This document shows, piece by piece, positions 54,279 through 64,000 of a stretch of 64,000 nt of DNA. Under the pieces are notes generated by a model, which made no database searches, was not told where the DNA came from, and saw only the letters and a list, made by a program, of their open reading frames with translations. Both the position numbers and the translations under genes were made by a program. Within the stretch, counting starts at the first letter, position 1. Every line of letters starts with the position of its first letter. The stretch is from Taudactylus pleione (lineage: Eukaryota; Chordata; Amphibia; Anura; Myobatrachidae), in contig JAUIMM010000017.1 of the NCBI GenBank assembly GCA_031769625.1, positions 3,152,501 to 3,216,500 of the forward strand. Direction: 5' to 3'.

Positions 54279-55938
54279 CACAGTCAGGTGCATAAATATT
54301 GGGACATTGACAGAATTTTCATATTTTGGCCTCTATTCACCACCACAATGGCTTTGAAATGAAACAAACAAGATGTGCTTTAACTGCAGACTTTCAGATT
54401 TAATTTGAGGGTAATTACATCCAAATCAGGTGAACGGTGTAGGAATTACAACTGTTTCTAAATGTGCCTCCCACTATTTAAGGGGCCAAAAGTAATGGGA
54501 CAAACTAAACAATCCTAAATCTAACTTTCACTTTTTAATACTTTGTTGCAAATCCTTTGCAGGCAATTACAGCCTGAAGTCTGGAACGCGTAGACATCAC
54601 CAGACGCTGGGTTTCATCCCTGGTGATGCTCTGCCAGGCCTCTACTGCAAATGTCTTCAGTTCCTGCTTGTTATTGGGGCATTTTCCCTTCAGTTTTGTC
54701 TTCATCAAGTGAAATGCATGCTCAATCGGATTCAGGTCAGGGAATTGACTTGGCCATTGCATAACATTCCACTTTTTAGCCTTAAAAAACTCTTTGGTTG
54801 CTTTTGCTGTATACTTCGGGTCATTGTCCATCTGCACTGTGAAGCGGCGTCCAATGCAATGAGTTCTGAAGCATTTGACTGAATAGGAGTATATAATATT
54901 GCCCGAAACACTTCAGAATTCATTCATCTTCTTTTGTCAGCAGTCACATCATCCATAAATACAAGGGAACCAGTTCTATTGGCAGCCATACATGCCCACG
55001 CCATGACACTACCACCACCATGCTTCACTGATGAGGTGGTATGTTTTGGATCATGAGCAGTTCCTTTCCTTCTCCATACTCTTCTCTTCCCATCACTCTG
55101 GTACAAGTTGATCTTTGTCTCATCTGACCATAGGATGTTGTTCCAGAACTGTAATGGCTTTTTTAGATGTTGTTTGGCAAACTCTAATCTGGTCTTCCTG
55201 TTTTTGAGGCTCACCAATGGTTTACATCTTGTGGTGAACCCTCTATATTCACTCTTGTGAAGTCTTCTCTTGATTTTTGACTTTGACACATACACACCTA
55301 CCTCCTGGAGAGTGTTCTTGATTTGGCCAACTGTTGAGAAGGGGATTTTCTTCACCAGGGATATAATTCTTCTGTCATCCACCACAGCTGTTTTCCGTGG
55401 TCTTCTGGGTCTTTTGGTGTTGCTGAGCTCTCCGGTGTGTTCTTTCTTTTTAAGAATGTTCCAAACAGTTGATTTTGCCACACCTAATGTTTTTGCTATC
55501 TCTCTGATGGGTTTGTTTTGATTTTTCAGCCTAATGATGGCTTGCTTCACTGCTAGTGACAGCTCTTTGGATCTCATATTGAGAGTCGACAGCAACTGAT
55601 TCCAAATGCAAATGTCACACCTAGAATCAACTCCAGACCTTTTACCTGCTTAATTGATAATGAAATAACGAGGGAATTGCCCACACCTGTCTATGAAATA
55701 GCTTTTGAGTTGATAGTCCCATTACTTTTGGCCCCTTAAAAAGTGGGAGGCACATATAGAAACCGTTGTAATTCCTACACTGTTCACCTGATTTGGATGT
55801 AATTACCCTCAAATGAAATCTGAAAGTCTGCAGTTAAAGCACATCTTGTTTGTTTAATTTCAAAGCCATTGTGGTGGTGAATAGAGGCCATAATATGAAA
55901 ATTCTGTCAATGTCCCAATATTTATGCACCTGACTGTG
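54279..55938 (-). mobile_element. Tc1/mariner element with long inverted repeats
   Basis: Inverted repeats of about 220 bp (54279-54500 and 55720-55938) start CACAGTCAGGTGCATAAATA and differ at only a few sites. They carry the inner block CAAAAGTAATGGGAC near their inner ends, as in the IR/DR class of Tc1 elements. A TA follows the right end; the left flank reads CA, a likely mutation of the TA target. Transposase runs on the minus strand. The element lies in the TA/CA microsatellite just after the Gypsy 3' LTR. Confidence 0.93.
54535..55595 (-). pseudogene. Tc1 transposase (DD34E) with one stop and one 5-bp frameshift
   Basis: The upstream part (55595-54924, 223 codons) has a paired-like helix-turn-helix region: REIAKTLGVAKSTVWNIL, then a GRPR-like KRPRRPRK hook and a second helix set. 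The first catalytic Asp is residue 158 in WSDETKINLY. A TGA interrupts just after TADKRR. A duplicated CATTG (near 54858-54867) then shifts frame; the last part reads MDNDPKYTAKATKEFF with the second Asp, and PDLNPIEHAF with the Glu, 34 residues between them (DD34E). The end is ACKGFATKY. The natural start is probably the Met at residue 7 (MRSKELS). All catalytic residues remain, so the copy died by these two lesions. Confidence 0.93.
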
Positions 55939-55981
<43 letters not shown>

Positions 55982-55995
55982 CACACATATATTCA
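55939..55995 (+). repeat. TA and CA microsatellite of the outer hAT element
   Basis: TATATG units followed by CACACATATAT. Together with 40169-40320 and 54210-54278 it formed one tract before the insertions. Confidence 0.8.
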
Positions 55996-56276
55996 TATAG
56001 ACACACACACAGATGCACATATACATACAAACATTATTGGTTACTAAGTACAGAGGCAGCAGGCCAGCAGCAGCAGCAGGGGGCGGAGCCAAATGCCAGG
56101 ATGGGCGGAGCTTAATCGCGGGCAGCGGTAGGCGACTCTGATAAAAGAAAACAACAACAGTTAATCTTGGGAAAGGGTCCGGCCGGGGACAGTGTGGGGG
56201 GGGGAGGGCCCTATGTGTGAGGGCCCCGGGACGACCACCCCTTTCGTCCTCCCTATAATCCGGCCCTGTCTGTAAC

Positions 56277-57127
56277 CCTCACTCACCCCATCCCCCTCAT
56301 AGTCCACATTATTTGTATTTTTTTGGCTTTGATCATTTTACAATATTGTTTATAATAATTTGATAGGTCTAGGTCATTAGATCACTCACAGGCAATATAT
56401 TTTATATGCACTTACAGACACAATTGATAACTGAGAGTTTGTATGACCCCCTTTTATCCTTTGTTATTTTGTAACTAGGTGTACCAAACTGTTATACTAG
56501 TAATTAGATCATGATTTTTACACTTAAAACAAAAAATAATAATACTGTATTAGTCTAGTACACCTATCCTCAAATTGCACCAAATAGCTCAGTTTGGCGT
56601 GCCACAGAATTTGCTACATACAGTAGCTGCGCCATGCAACTTTTCCTTACAAAATGTTTCTTACTCTGCAACTTTATACCAGTTCCTTTATGCAAAAAAA
56701 TACTACTGTAATCCCATGTATTTACAATACTATTATTGAATTAAGATGCAAAATGCAGGAAAACGTATACAATCTGGGTAACAAAAAGGCAAAGGTCAGA
56801 GGTTTGATACAAGTGATCTGTGCCATGCCCTGCATCCCGTATCGTTATGCTTCAACTGATATATTTCCATTTTTGGGAGTGGGGCAAAGGACATTTTCAC
56901 CCTGGGCTCCACTTGGTCTAGAAATGGCCCTGATCTCAGTTTCTGTAATCACCTCCTTATCTTTCACAGGTACTTGCACATCTACTGTACATTATTTTGC
57001 ACTTGTGAGGGCTTGCTTGATTTCTTACTGAAAATCCATATTGTTAGCACATACACTGAAAGATATAGGATACAACCAAGGGGAGAACAATGCTTTGCTG
57101 GCTGTATAGTTAAACAGCTGAGCTGAG
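56277..57127. other. No gene recognised
   Basis: Separates two hAT elements. An open frame at 56654-57031 has no recognisable domain. Confidence 0.4.
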
Positions 57128-57135
57128 GATATAGC

Positions 57136-58614
57136 CAGAGGCGGATTGGGTGTTAATGAATGCGGGGAAAATCCCGGTGTGCCGAATGCTTGTGGGGCCG
57201 CTTTTCAAATGAGGCCCCGCACTCCGATTTGCGTCACCAGGCCCGCCGGCTCCTTAACAGGCAGTGACACATACAGCCCGGCCCCGGCTACCTGTCAGTA
57301 TTTCCCCGTGGCGGAGCCTCTCTCGCGAGAAGAGAGGCTAGCCTAGTAAAGCCTCACCCAGCCAATGATCAGCGTTATCAAGAGGATTGAATATGCGGGG
57401 GACCGTGGATTACAGTGGCGGCTGGCGTGGCGATGTGGGGTAAGTTGTGAAGTTGCCTAGGCAGTCTGTCAGCACTCAGCACTCAGCCCGACCATCTCCT
57501 CTCCACTCTCCCCTCCCCAGGCTGTGGTTTAATTTCATAGCCTTCAGCCTGCTAGGCTCTGAGTCTGAAGTTAACAGCCTGGGGAGGGGAGGGTGGAGAG
57601 GCGGCAATCGGGCTGGCTGCAGTAAGTGGTGACTGGTGGTAGCAGTGGAAGCTAGGCTAGCCACCAGAGGTCAGGGGTTTATTTGGCTGGGGAAAGACAA
57701 TGGCAATAGCCATTGCCAATGGGGCTGGGCTGGCTGCTGGGAGGACTGGGAGACCATGCGCTGCATGCATGCTGTCAGGTGACATGACAGGTCAGGCTGG
57801 GCTGATCATAGGGAGATAGAGTCTTCAGAGAGCTCTAAATATTTCTCATCTGATTCAGGGAAGCTGTGCTGTGAGGAGCTGAGCAGTGAAGGGGGCTGTC
57901 ATATGAGGGAGATTGTGCTGAGGAGGGCTGTGTTGGGAAGGGCTGTCGAGTGGCTCTGTTGTGGGAAGCTGTGCTGTGAGGAGCTGCGATGTTAAGGGGG
58001 CTGTCATATGAGGAAGACTGTGCTGAAGGAGGCTGTGTGGAGTGCTGTGAGGGCAGAGGGTTTTGCTGGGGGCACAGAGGAGATGATGCTGGGGCAGAAA
58101 GGGGATGGCCTTGGGGTCAAAGAGGAGCTGGACAGTGGGATATATTGGAGAGACCCAGGTGAATGGTATTGGAGAGTGACAGGGGGATGGTGCTGGTGAG
58201 ATACAGGGGGATGGTACTGGTACTGGTGAGAACCTCTGTTGTATGTTGATGATATTGCCTTTATTTTTACGCTAATAGGCAGTTTACGGACCATGTGATC
58301 TCCAGCATGAATAGTGAATACTGACTCAAGACACTGCCTGTCCAGATTCCCTGTTGCAGAGAAATCATATAGGTAAGAAAATATTTATTCACATGCTGTG
58401 ATTATTCACTGGGGAGTGGGATTGGGGGCATATCCATCAGCTCCCGGGGCGGTGGGCATGCCCCAACAAGATGAATATAAGGGGAGTAACTTGAAGGCAT
58501 AGCATTTAACATGCGGCTACACCCCTTGCTGCAACGCCACCCCCACTTTTTTTTTTCATGGGGCCACTTTCAGGATTTTTTCCAGGGCCACTTTCAATTC
58601 CCAATCCGCCCCTG
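57136..58614 (+). mobile_element. Non-autonomous hAT element, 1.5 kb
   Basis: Ends CAGAGGCGGATTGGG and CCCAATCCGCCCCTG are inverted. A perfect 8-bp duplication GATATAGC lies at 57128-57135 and 58615-58622. Inside is a GC-rich foldback around 57470-57600 (CCTCCCCAGGCTGT against ACAGCCTGGGGAGG) and a loose GCTGTGCTGTGAGGAG repeat at 57860-58060. No transposase or BED domain is present, so it would depend on a hAT transposase encoded elsewhere. Confidence 0.92.
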
Positions 58615-58622
58615 GATATAGC

Positions 58623-60279
58623 TGATATGGTCCATCTCCCTATCACCACCTGCTTTTTTTTCCGAGCAGGTTTGAAGCCTGTGCAGTGAAATCATGTTTG
58701 TGATTCAAGACAAGCACTTTAAGATACAGTAATAATGAATGCAGACATTGGGGCAAATGCCTGTACTGACTATTAGTGCCTGAAGCTACACTTCCCCTCA
58801 CCACTGGGCAATGTAGTCACTGTACCCTCTGCAACGTTAATAGTTGTACTACTGGCTAGATGTCAGTAATAGTGTGTCAAAAAAGGCACATTGTTGACAT
58901 ACTTGCCCACTGACTGCTGACTGACAAGCAGTTCTCCTTGACTCTGAGGAAAGTCAGCCACCCTCACAAATCCTGCACTCTTCCCTAGTGAAGTGTGCGG
59001 GTCTTGGTCTTGATAATAGCGATTTGCTGCACAATACCATGAATTGTCATGTCCCCCATATTTGCCCCATGGAAATGATTGCAAGATTATAGGTACATGT
59101 TTTATTTTCTCAAAGCTGAACCTGAAAGTCCTTCTATAGCATTAGGGAACGTTACCATGCAACCTGCTGAATAGCAACCCAAAGGTAAAAATTAAAGCGG
59201 TGGCTATGAGCTTCAAGTATGACACAAACAATGACAAAATGCAGGCTGAATAAGCAAACTCCAATCTTAAATGAAGAGATTATTTACCATTAAGGACACT
59301 TTGGGCTACTAAGTGACGGCTTTTGACCTTAAATTTTAAAGCAGCGCTAACTTTAAGTGCAAAACGTGACATTATCAGCGTTAATATTAGTGCAGCTTTA
59401 AATTTTAAAGGCAAACACATCTAGAAGCATAAACATGCAAAAGCCACAGTTTAGTAAATCTACCTCCATGACTTAAAAAGCCAAATTCAGTTTTAGAAGC
59501 AATGCCATTTCATTATAAAAGCTACAACAGGATATCCACTAACATTTAAAGGATAAGTCCAACTTTGTGGTATTTTACATTTATATTACATTATAAATGC
59601 TCTTTTTAGTATTAGCTCATTAGATACACTCAAAAGTAGAATCATCACATACACCTGTGTGTTAGAGTGTGCCTTAAAAATTTTAAATATATACGCCACC
59701 ATGAAGTGGCCACACACACCGAGGAAGGGAGCATTCCTCTTCCTCCAAGACTTGCCCAGGCCCTCCTTGTCCTGCAAGCAGGTCTGAGAATTTAATATCC
59801 TTACCACGTCATCTTGGCAGCCATGCCAATTTTTCAAAATCCAAGAGAGAAAATATGTTATTGCCAAAGGCATTGAAATAGGCATTTGCTGTTTTTCTTT
59901 CTTGGAGTAGACTGATGATTGCATATTGCTTTATTTAGATTAATGCACATTTGCAAATTAGTAAAATTTGCATTTTATTGAATGTCCCTATTCCAGTATG
60001 TGCACAAGATCATATTAATTTAGTTTATTATTTATATAATGAATACACTTATATAGCACGGTAAACAGAATATGCCAGGTTCATGTTCCCTGTCCTTTAC
60101 GAGCATAGAGTTGAAGTTTTCAATGCCTGGAAACAAGTGTTTTTCTGCAACATCCTCAAGGAGCAGATATTCGGATTTAAATCACGGTTTTCACATCTAT
60201 AAGTAGCAGATTTAGTCTAGCATTTTCTGTTAAATGTTTTGGGGCTGTAGATTTACTAAAGCTTCTAAAACAGAAACAG
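58623..60279. other. No gene recognised
   Basis: 59340-59440 has repeated TTAAATTTTAAAG blocks in inverted order, perhaps an old MITE. No coding signal. Confidence 0.4.
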
Positions 60280-60451
60280 TCTATTTACTAAGCAGTGTTC
60301 GGAGACAGAGTGAAAAGTGATAAGGTACCTGACAATCAGCTCCTAACTGCCATCTTACAGACTGTGTATGAAAAATGACAGTTGGGAGCTGATTGGCTGG
60401 CACCTTATCACTTTTCACTCTGTCTCCTAACACTGCTTAGTAAATAGACCC
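60280..60451 (+). mobile_element. Single-foldback MITE (family F, copy 3)
   Basis: Left arm GTCTATTTACTAAGCAGTG and AGTGAAAAGTGATAAGGT pairs with right arm ACCTTATCACTTTTCACT and ACTGCTTAGTAAATAGAC. The core is AATCAGCTCCTAACTGCC with partner ACAGTTGGGAGCTGATT. Confidence 0.88.
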
Positions 60452-61969
60452 CTAAGTGTTGCCCTTAGCAACCAATCAGATTCTGTCTATATATTTCTAG
60501 GATGCAATAGAGATGAACGTGAGCAATCCCCCAAGAAGCTTGGAAGGGCATTGGAGTGAAGAGATGGGATGATAATCTGAAGGATAGTAAGGTCACAATT
60601 CTTTTCAGAATAGAAGTAATCACCACATTTTTTTCAATAATGATGGAATGATACCTAGTAGCAGAGATACAGATTTTAGTTAAGGTTGGAATGAGCACCG
60701 TTGACAGGCATCTACTTATTTGTGATGGTACAAGTATAGAGTCATGTTGACAGCTAGTAGAGTGGAAAGAAAAGCAATCTTAATTCTTATTTGTGGATCA
60801 AATCAAGAGAAAGCTCTACAGGAGCAGGGAAGCAATTGAGTGGGTTGCTGGCCAAGGAAGGGGGTACAATTTCATGCCAGATCTTATCAATCTTGTTACT
60901 GAAGTTGATCTTGGGCATTGTTAGTAGTCAGAGATGTTTGCAAGAGATGAGAAGAGATTTAAATAAATTAAAAATGCATTTGGGGTTAGAAGTCTGAGCG
61001 GAGATGAGAAATTGAAGTTATATACAGTATGTTTGTCATTCCAGAGCATTGCAATAGAAGTTGCAGATAACCATATATATGTGTAAGTCATCAGATTTAA
61101 AATATGGTCTTGCACCAGCAAGGCAGGTATAGACTCTTAAACTTGTTTTTAAATATATTTAGAAATGGTGATAAATACACTTCTCTCAACATTCACACTC
61201 CAAATATATTTAATAATATATTTACATAGGCATTTCCTAAATCCTTTTACAATGCAATATTTCTAGTCTTATTAGATGAGTATATTTGAAAATAACTGAT
61301 AAACCTATTTTGGACAAACCTAACGTATTGCTGACAATGGCTTCACAACACCATGAAGGTACAGTATTCCCCCCTTACTGTGATTATAATGTTGTATGTA
61401 ATAATGTAGTGGAACCTTTGGAGAATACATAACCAAACTGATAGATCATATATCTTTCATTCCAGGATATACAACACTTTAATATCGTGATCCTACAGCA
61501 AATGTACAGTACTAGTTTTGAAAACATACTAATGTCAGATGAAGTCCACATACTAAAAGATATTCTAAAATGTGAACAGTCTACTTTTAGAGTCTTTCCC
61601 CTTACCAGTCCCAAACTGATGACTCTCAGTTGTACAAACATAATTAGTCGCTGGATCACAAAGATGATAACATAGAGCATTAAAATAATCTAGTTCTAAT
61701 TTGGTAGATATCAAATGCTATCATGTGGTGACACATTATTGCATACTTTGATAAGAAAACAAAGATTATAAAAAAAGATTCTTACACAAAATATAATATA
61801 AATTTCAAAATATGTTAGCACAACAGAATAATATTTACAAAAATAGCCCAAAGAAGTCAAGTAGCTTTAGTGAGGAATGTACAATTCTATTTTTAAATTG
61901 AAATATAGTTCATGATAAGGTATCATTGTATAGGCCCATCACCTTATTAAATCAAGACTTTTGTTATGC
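60452..61969. other. AT-rich DNA, nothing recognised
   Basis: No supported feature; short open frames have no recognisable content. Confidence 0.4.
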
Positions 61970-62110
61970 CCCAGAGAGAGAGATCAAGTGGAGAGAAATA
62001 AAGTATCAACCAATCAGCTCCTGTAATTTTTCTAGCACAACCTGTAACATGAAAGTTACTCTAGTAGCTGATTGGATGGTATCTCTCTCCATTTTATCTC
62101 TATCTAAAGC
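61970..62110 (+). mobile_element. Single-foldback MITE (family F, copy 4, decayed)
   Basis: GGAGAGAAATAAAGTATCAA and CCAATCAGCTCC on the left face GTAGCTGATTGGATGG and TATCTCTCTCC on the right. Outer parts match copy 1 at 5951 better than copies 2 and 3. Confidence 0.72.
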
Positions 62111-63024
62111 TGGGTACACACTGAAAGATATATTAGCTGATCACAGTACACCCTCGTTGATGGATCGCAGCTGCCAAAAATAAGACTGTGCAAATTCTCC
62201 AGAAAGTACTAAAAAAAATGGCTGTGCAATCAATATCACACGTTTGTATATAAAAGGATCACATTTATAAAATAAAATGAAACATGAAAACACCCCAAAT
62301 AAAAGAAATTGTCTAAATGAATACTGGTTATATATTCTGCAATGGATGAATATTGGGCCTGTTTCAGCATGGATCGCAGTTGCTAATTTGCACACAAGCA
62401 GCTTTGCCATTGCGATCCTTGCAGATATGGTAATGGACATGAGGCATCACGCTTCCTGCTGCATTCATTATCCGAGCTGCGTTGTCCAACAGAACGTCGT
62501 ATACTCTGCAGGAACATCGGCCGGCTAAGGTGATCCATGGGGTCACGCAAGCCGACCTCCGCAGATGAGAGGAAGAGGCCAGGAAATCTCCGTCAGCAGG
62601 AGATCCAGGTCTCTTCCCTCCCCCCCAATGGCGGCGACACACCTCCGTTTCGGGAAACGGAGGCCATCGCCGCCCCCTCCCAGCCCACAAACGGGTCTGC
62701 GTGCGGGATCACAGACTAGTTCTGCACATGCGCAGAATGGGTCAGGTGCCTGTTTTAATAAGAATCTCCTTGTATTGAAAAAATGTTCAAATTGTTGCAA
62801 ACATTTAAATGTTGTTTGCAAAAAGTGATGTGCAATAATTGCATTAGCCAGTTCTGAAAGGTGGGGGTTAAATCAAGACAAGAAAAAAAAAAGGAATAAT
62901 GTTCCCCCAGCACACTGCAAAAGTCCAGCAATAAGATAAGATCAGATCAGAAGAAACCATCAGCAATGTCACATGCAGTGTTGATGGTTTCTTCTGAACT
63001 AAAAATACCTAACTCACACTAAAG
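62111..63024. other. No gene; partial hairpin-rich repeat at 62350-62760
   Basis: 62350 begins with a Harbinger-like GGGCCTGTTTCAGCATGG. At 62625-62690 a nested stem pairs GGCGGCGA with TCGCCGCC outside CCTCCGTTTC/GAAACGGAGG. The other end was not found. Likely another MITE with hairpins. Confidence 0.4.
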
Positions 63025-63170
63025 GATAGATGTACAAAGCCTTGGAGAGAGATAATATACCAACCAATTAGCTCATAACTGTCATTTTTCAAACACAGCC
63101 TGTAAACTCAGTTAGGAGCTAATTGATTGGTACTTTATCTCTCTCCAAGGCTTAGTACATCTACCCCTAA
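63025..63170 (+). mobile_element. Single-foldback MITE (family F, copy 5)
   Basis: Left arm TAGATGTAC and CCTTGGAGAGAGATAA, core ACCAACCAATTAGCTC; right arm GAGCTAATTGATTGGTAC, TTATCTCTCTCCAAGGC and GTACATCTA. Nearly perfect stem. Confidence 0.88.
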
Positions 63171-64000
63171 GTCTTTTTCAGCCGTAATGCCTCTTTGGCT
63201 GTTTCTATAAGAGTAACAGTGGTAACAAATCATACATAACAAATATGGCAATGACCATGCCTATAGTATTGCCTCTTGAAACAGGTGGGCAGATCTCTCC
63301 ATAAGCAATGTCATATTTTTGGGTGTAACTCTTGGCAACAAGATGGGTTTTTGTAACATGCAAGACTTCCATCGGTGTTAAGCTTTTTGCAGAAGATCCA
63401 CTTGTTCGTCACAGTTTTATGAACACTCAGTCTGTCCACATTAGTCCATTTATCATTGTCATCTTTATCTATTGCCGACATCTATTTTTGCCAGTCACTA
63501 CTTGACTTTGCTTCTTGAAGGGCTTGAGGCTCACAGCAGACAAAGTTTGCAAACTCTTCACTATACCTTTTGAGAGGTTTTCCTTTGTTGCTCCTTGATT
63601 GATTACTTGCATGTACTTTCAGTCTCTGACATGCTTCCAGCTCAGGCATATCTAGCATCACACATCTTTACGGTTACAATGACCGTCTTTAGTTGAAATG
63701 ATCTCATGAAACATTATGTTTCTTGACTTTAGAAGCCTTTTGTTGCTGATGTCTCACAATCTGTAACCTTTGCTCTCTTGACATCCTAGCATGATACATG
63801 TAATGGATTTGGGATAAACTGTGCGTACTCTTTCTTTAGGAATGTAGGTGTAAGCCCTACATCCGAATACACATAAATGGTTAATACTTGGCCATTTTCC
63901 GGACCACACCTAAAATGATATCTTGTCTTTGATGATTGCCACTGTAGGTGCTGGATTCTTGAGGTAAATAGCTGTACTGCTTCTGACCAAAATCTTTTGT
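63171..64000 (-). pseudogene. Ty1/Copia pol fragment, integrase end to RT start, cut by window
   Basis: On the minus strand, from 64000 downward: FWSEAV near the edge, then WPSINHLCVFGCRAYTYIPK, KSITCIMLGCQESKGYRL and LLKSRNIMFHEI. This is the Copia integrase C-terminal pattern (HLRVFGCRAYAHIPKEKR, KS..GIFLGY...SKGYRLYD, RDVIFDE). Further down, EPQALQEAKSSSDW and TNKWIFCKKLNTDGS correspond to the start of the Copia RT (EAL..PDS..W, CKWVFKKKLNTDGS). Several stops and frameshifts are present. The rest of RT and the LTR that would follow below 63171 are absent; the foldback MITE starts there. Confidence 0.88.

Larger units (their letters stand above)
40100..56268. mobile_element. Non-autonomous hAT element split by a 15-kb nest of other transposons
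   Basis: Left end CAGGGCCGGAGTAAGG and right end CCCTATAATCCGGCCCTG are inverted. Perfect TCTGTAAC duplications lie at 40092-40099 and 56269-56276, so the whole interval was one insertion into GGCTCAG-TCTGTAAC-CCTCACTC. Its own DNA is the left flank to 40320 (with TA and CA microsatellites at 40169-40320), the TA/CA fragments at 48662-48676, 54210-54278 and 55939-55990, and the right flank 55991-56268, a few hundred bases in total. Everything else came in later. Confidence 0.9.

Overview
The window looks like intergenic DNA from a large, transposon-rich vertebrate genome, most likely an amphibian (probably a frog). That assignment is inference. The mix supports it: DIRS, an L2-type LINE, a Gmr1-type Gypsy, Copia, Helitron, Tc1, several hAT and many Harbinger-type elements, with almost no other coding DNA. 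I found no host gene and no tRNA or rRNA gene. Every convincing protein-coding stretch belongs to a mobile element.

Layout. 1-441 is part of an LTR. 1.5-2.1 kb is a Harbinger MITE. 2.9-4.0 kb is a decayed DIRS pol on the minus strand. 4.0-4.6 kb is the first of five copies of a MITE built as a chain of about eleven hairpins (others at 15.4, 23.8, 28.7 and 31.1 kb). 7.1-9.0 kb is GC-rich repetitive DNA of unknown origin. 14.2-16.2 kb is an L2-like LINE broken by two MITEs. 19.8-35.0 kb holds MITEs, telomere-like arrays and minisatellites. 40.1-56.3 kb is one nest of transposons. 57.1-58.6 kb is a hAT-type element with a perfect 8-bp target duplication. 63.2-64.0 kb is a Copia pol fragment running off the window.

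The nest. A short non-autonomous hAT element (40100-56268, flanked by TCTGTAAC on both sides) carried a TA/CA microsatellite. Into that AT-rich core went a Helitron (ends at 40321 and 48661), a Gmr1-type Gypsy retrotransposon (48677-54209) and a Tc1 element (about 54279-55938). A 7-kb Harbinger (40837-47887) then landed inside the Helitron.

The Harbinger holds three genes: a minus-strand DDE transposase (open, but with an in-frame deletion covering the third catalytic residue) and two different spliced SANT/Myb-like genes on the plus strand, both fully open. The Gypsy element has a SCAN-type domain in Gag and integrase upstream of reverse transcriptase, the Gmr1 arrangement, but is full of stops. 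Tc1 has one stop and one 5-bp frameshift.

Most unusual: the hairpin-chain MITEs share terminal sequence with the Harbinger, and several of their stems differ in sequence between copies while still pairing within each copy. At least one unrelated MITE (23.04-23.38 kb), and possibly a second (5.5-5.8 kb), shows the same string-of-hairpins design.
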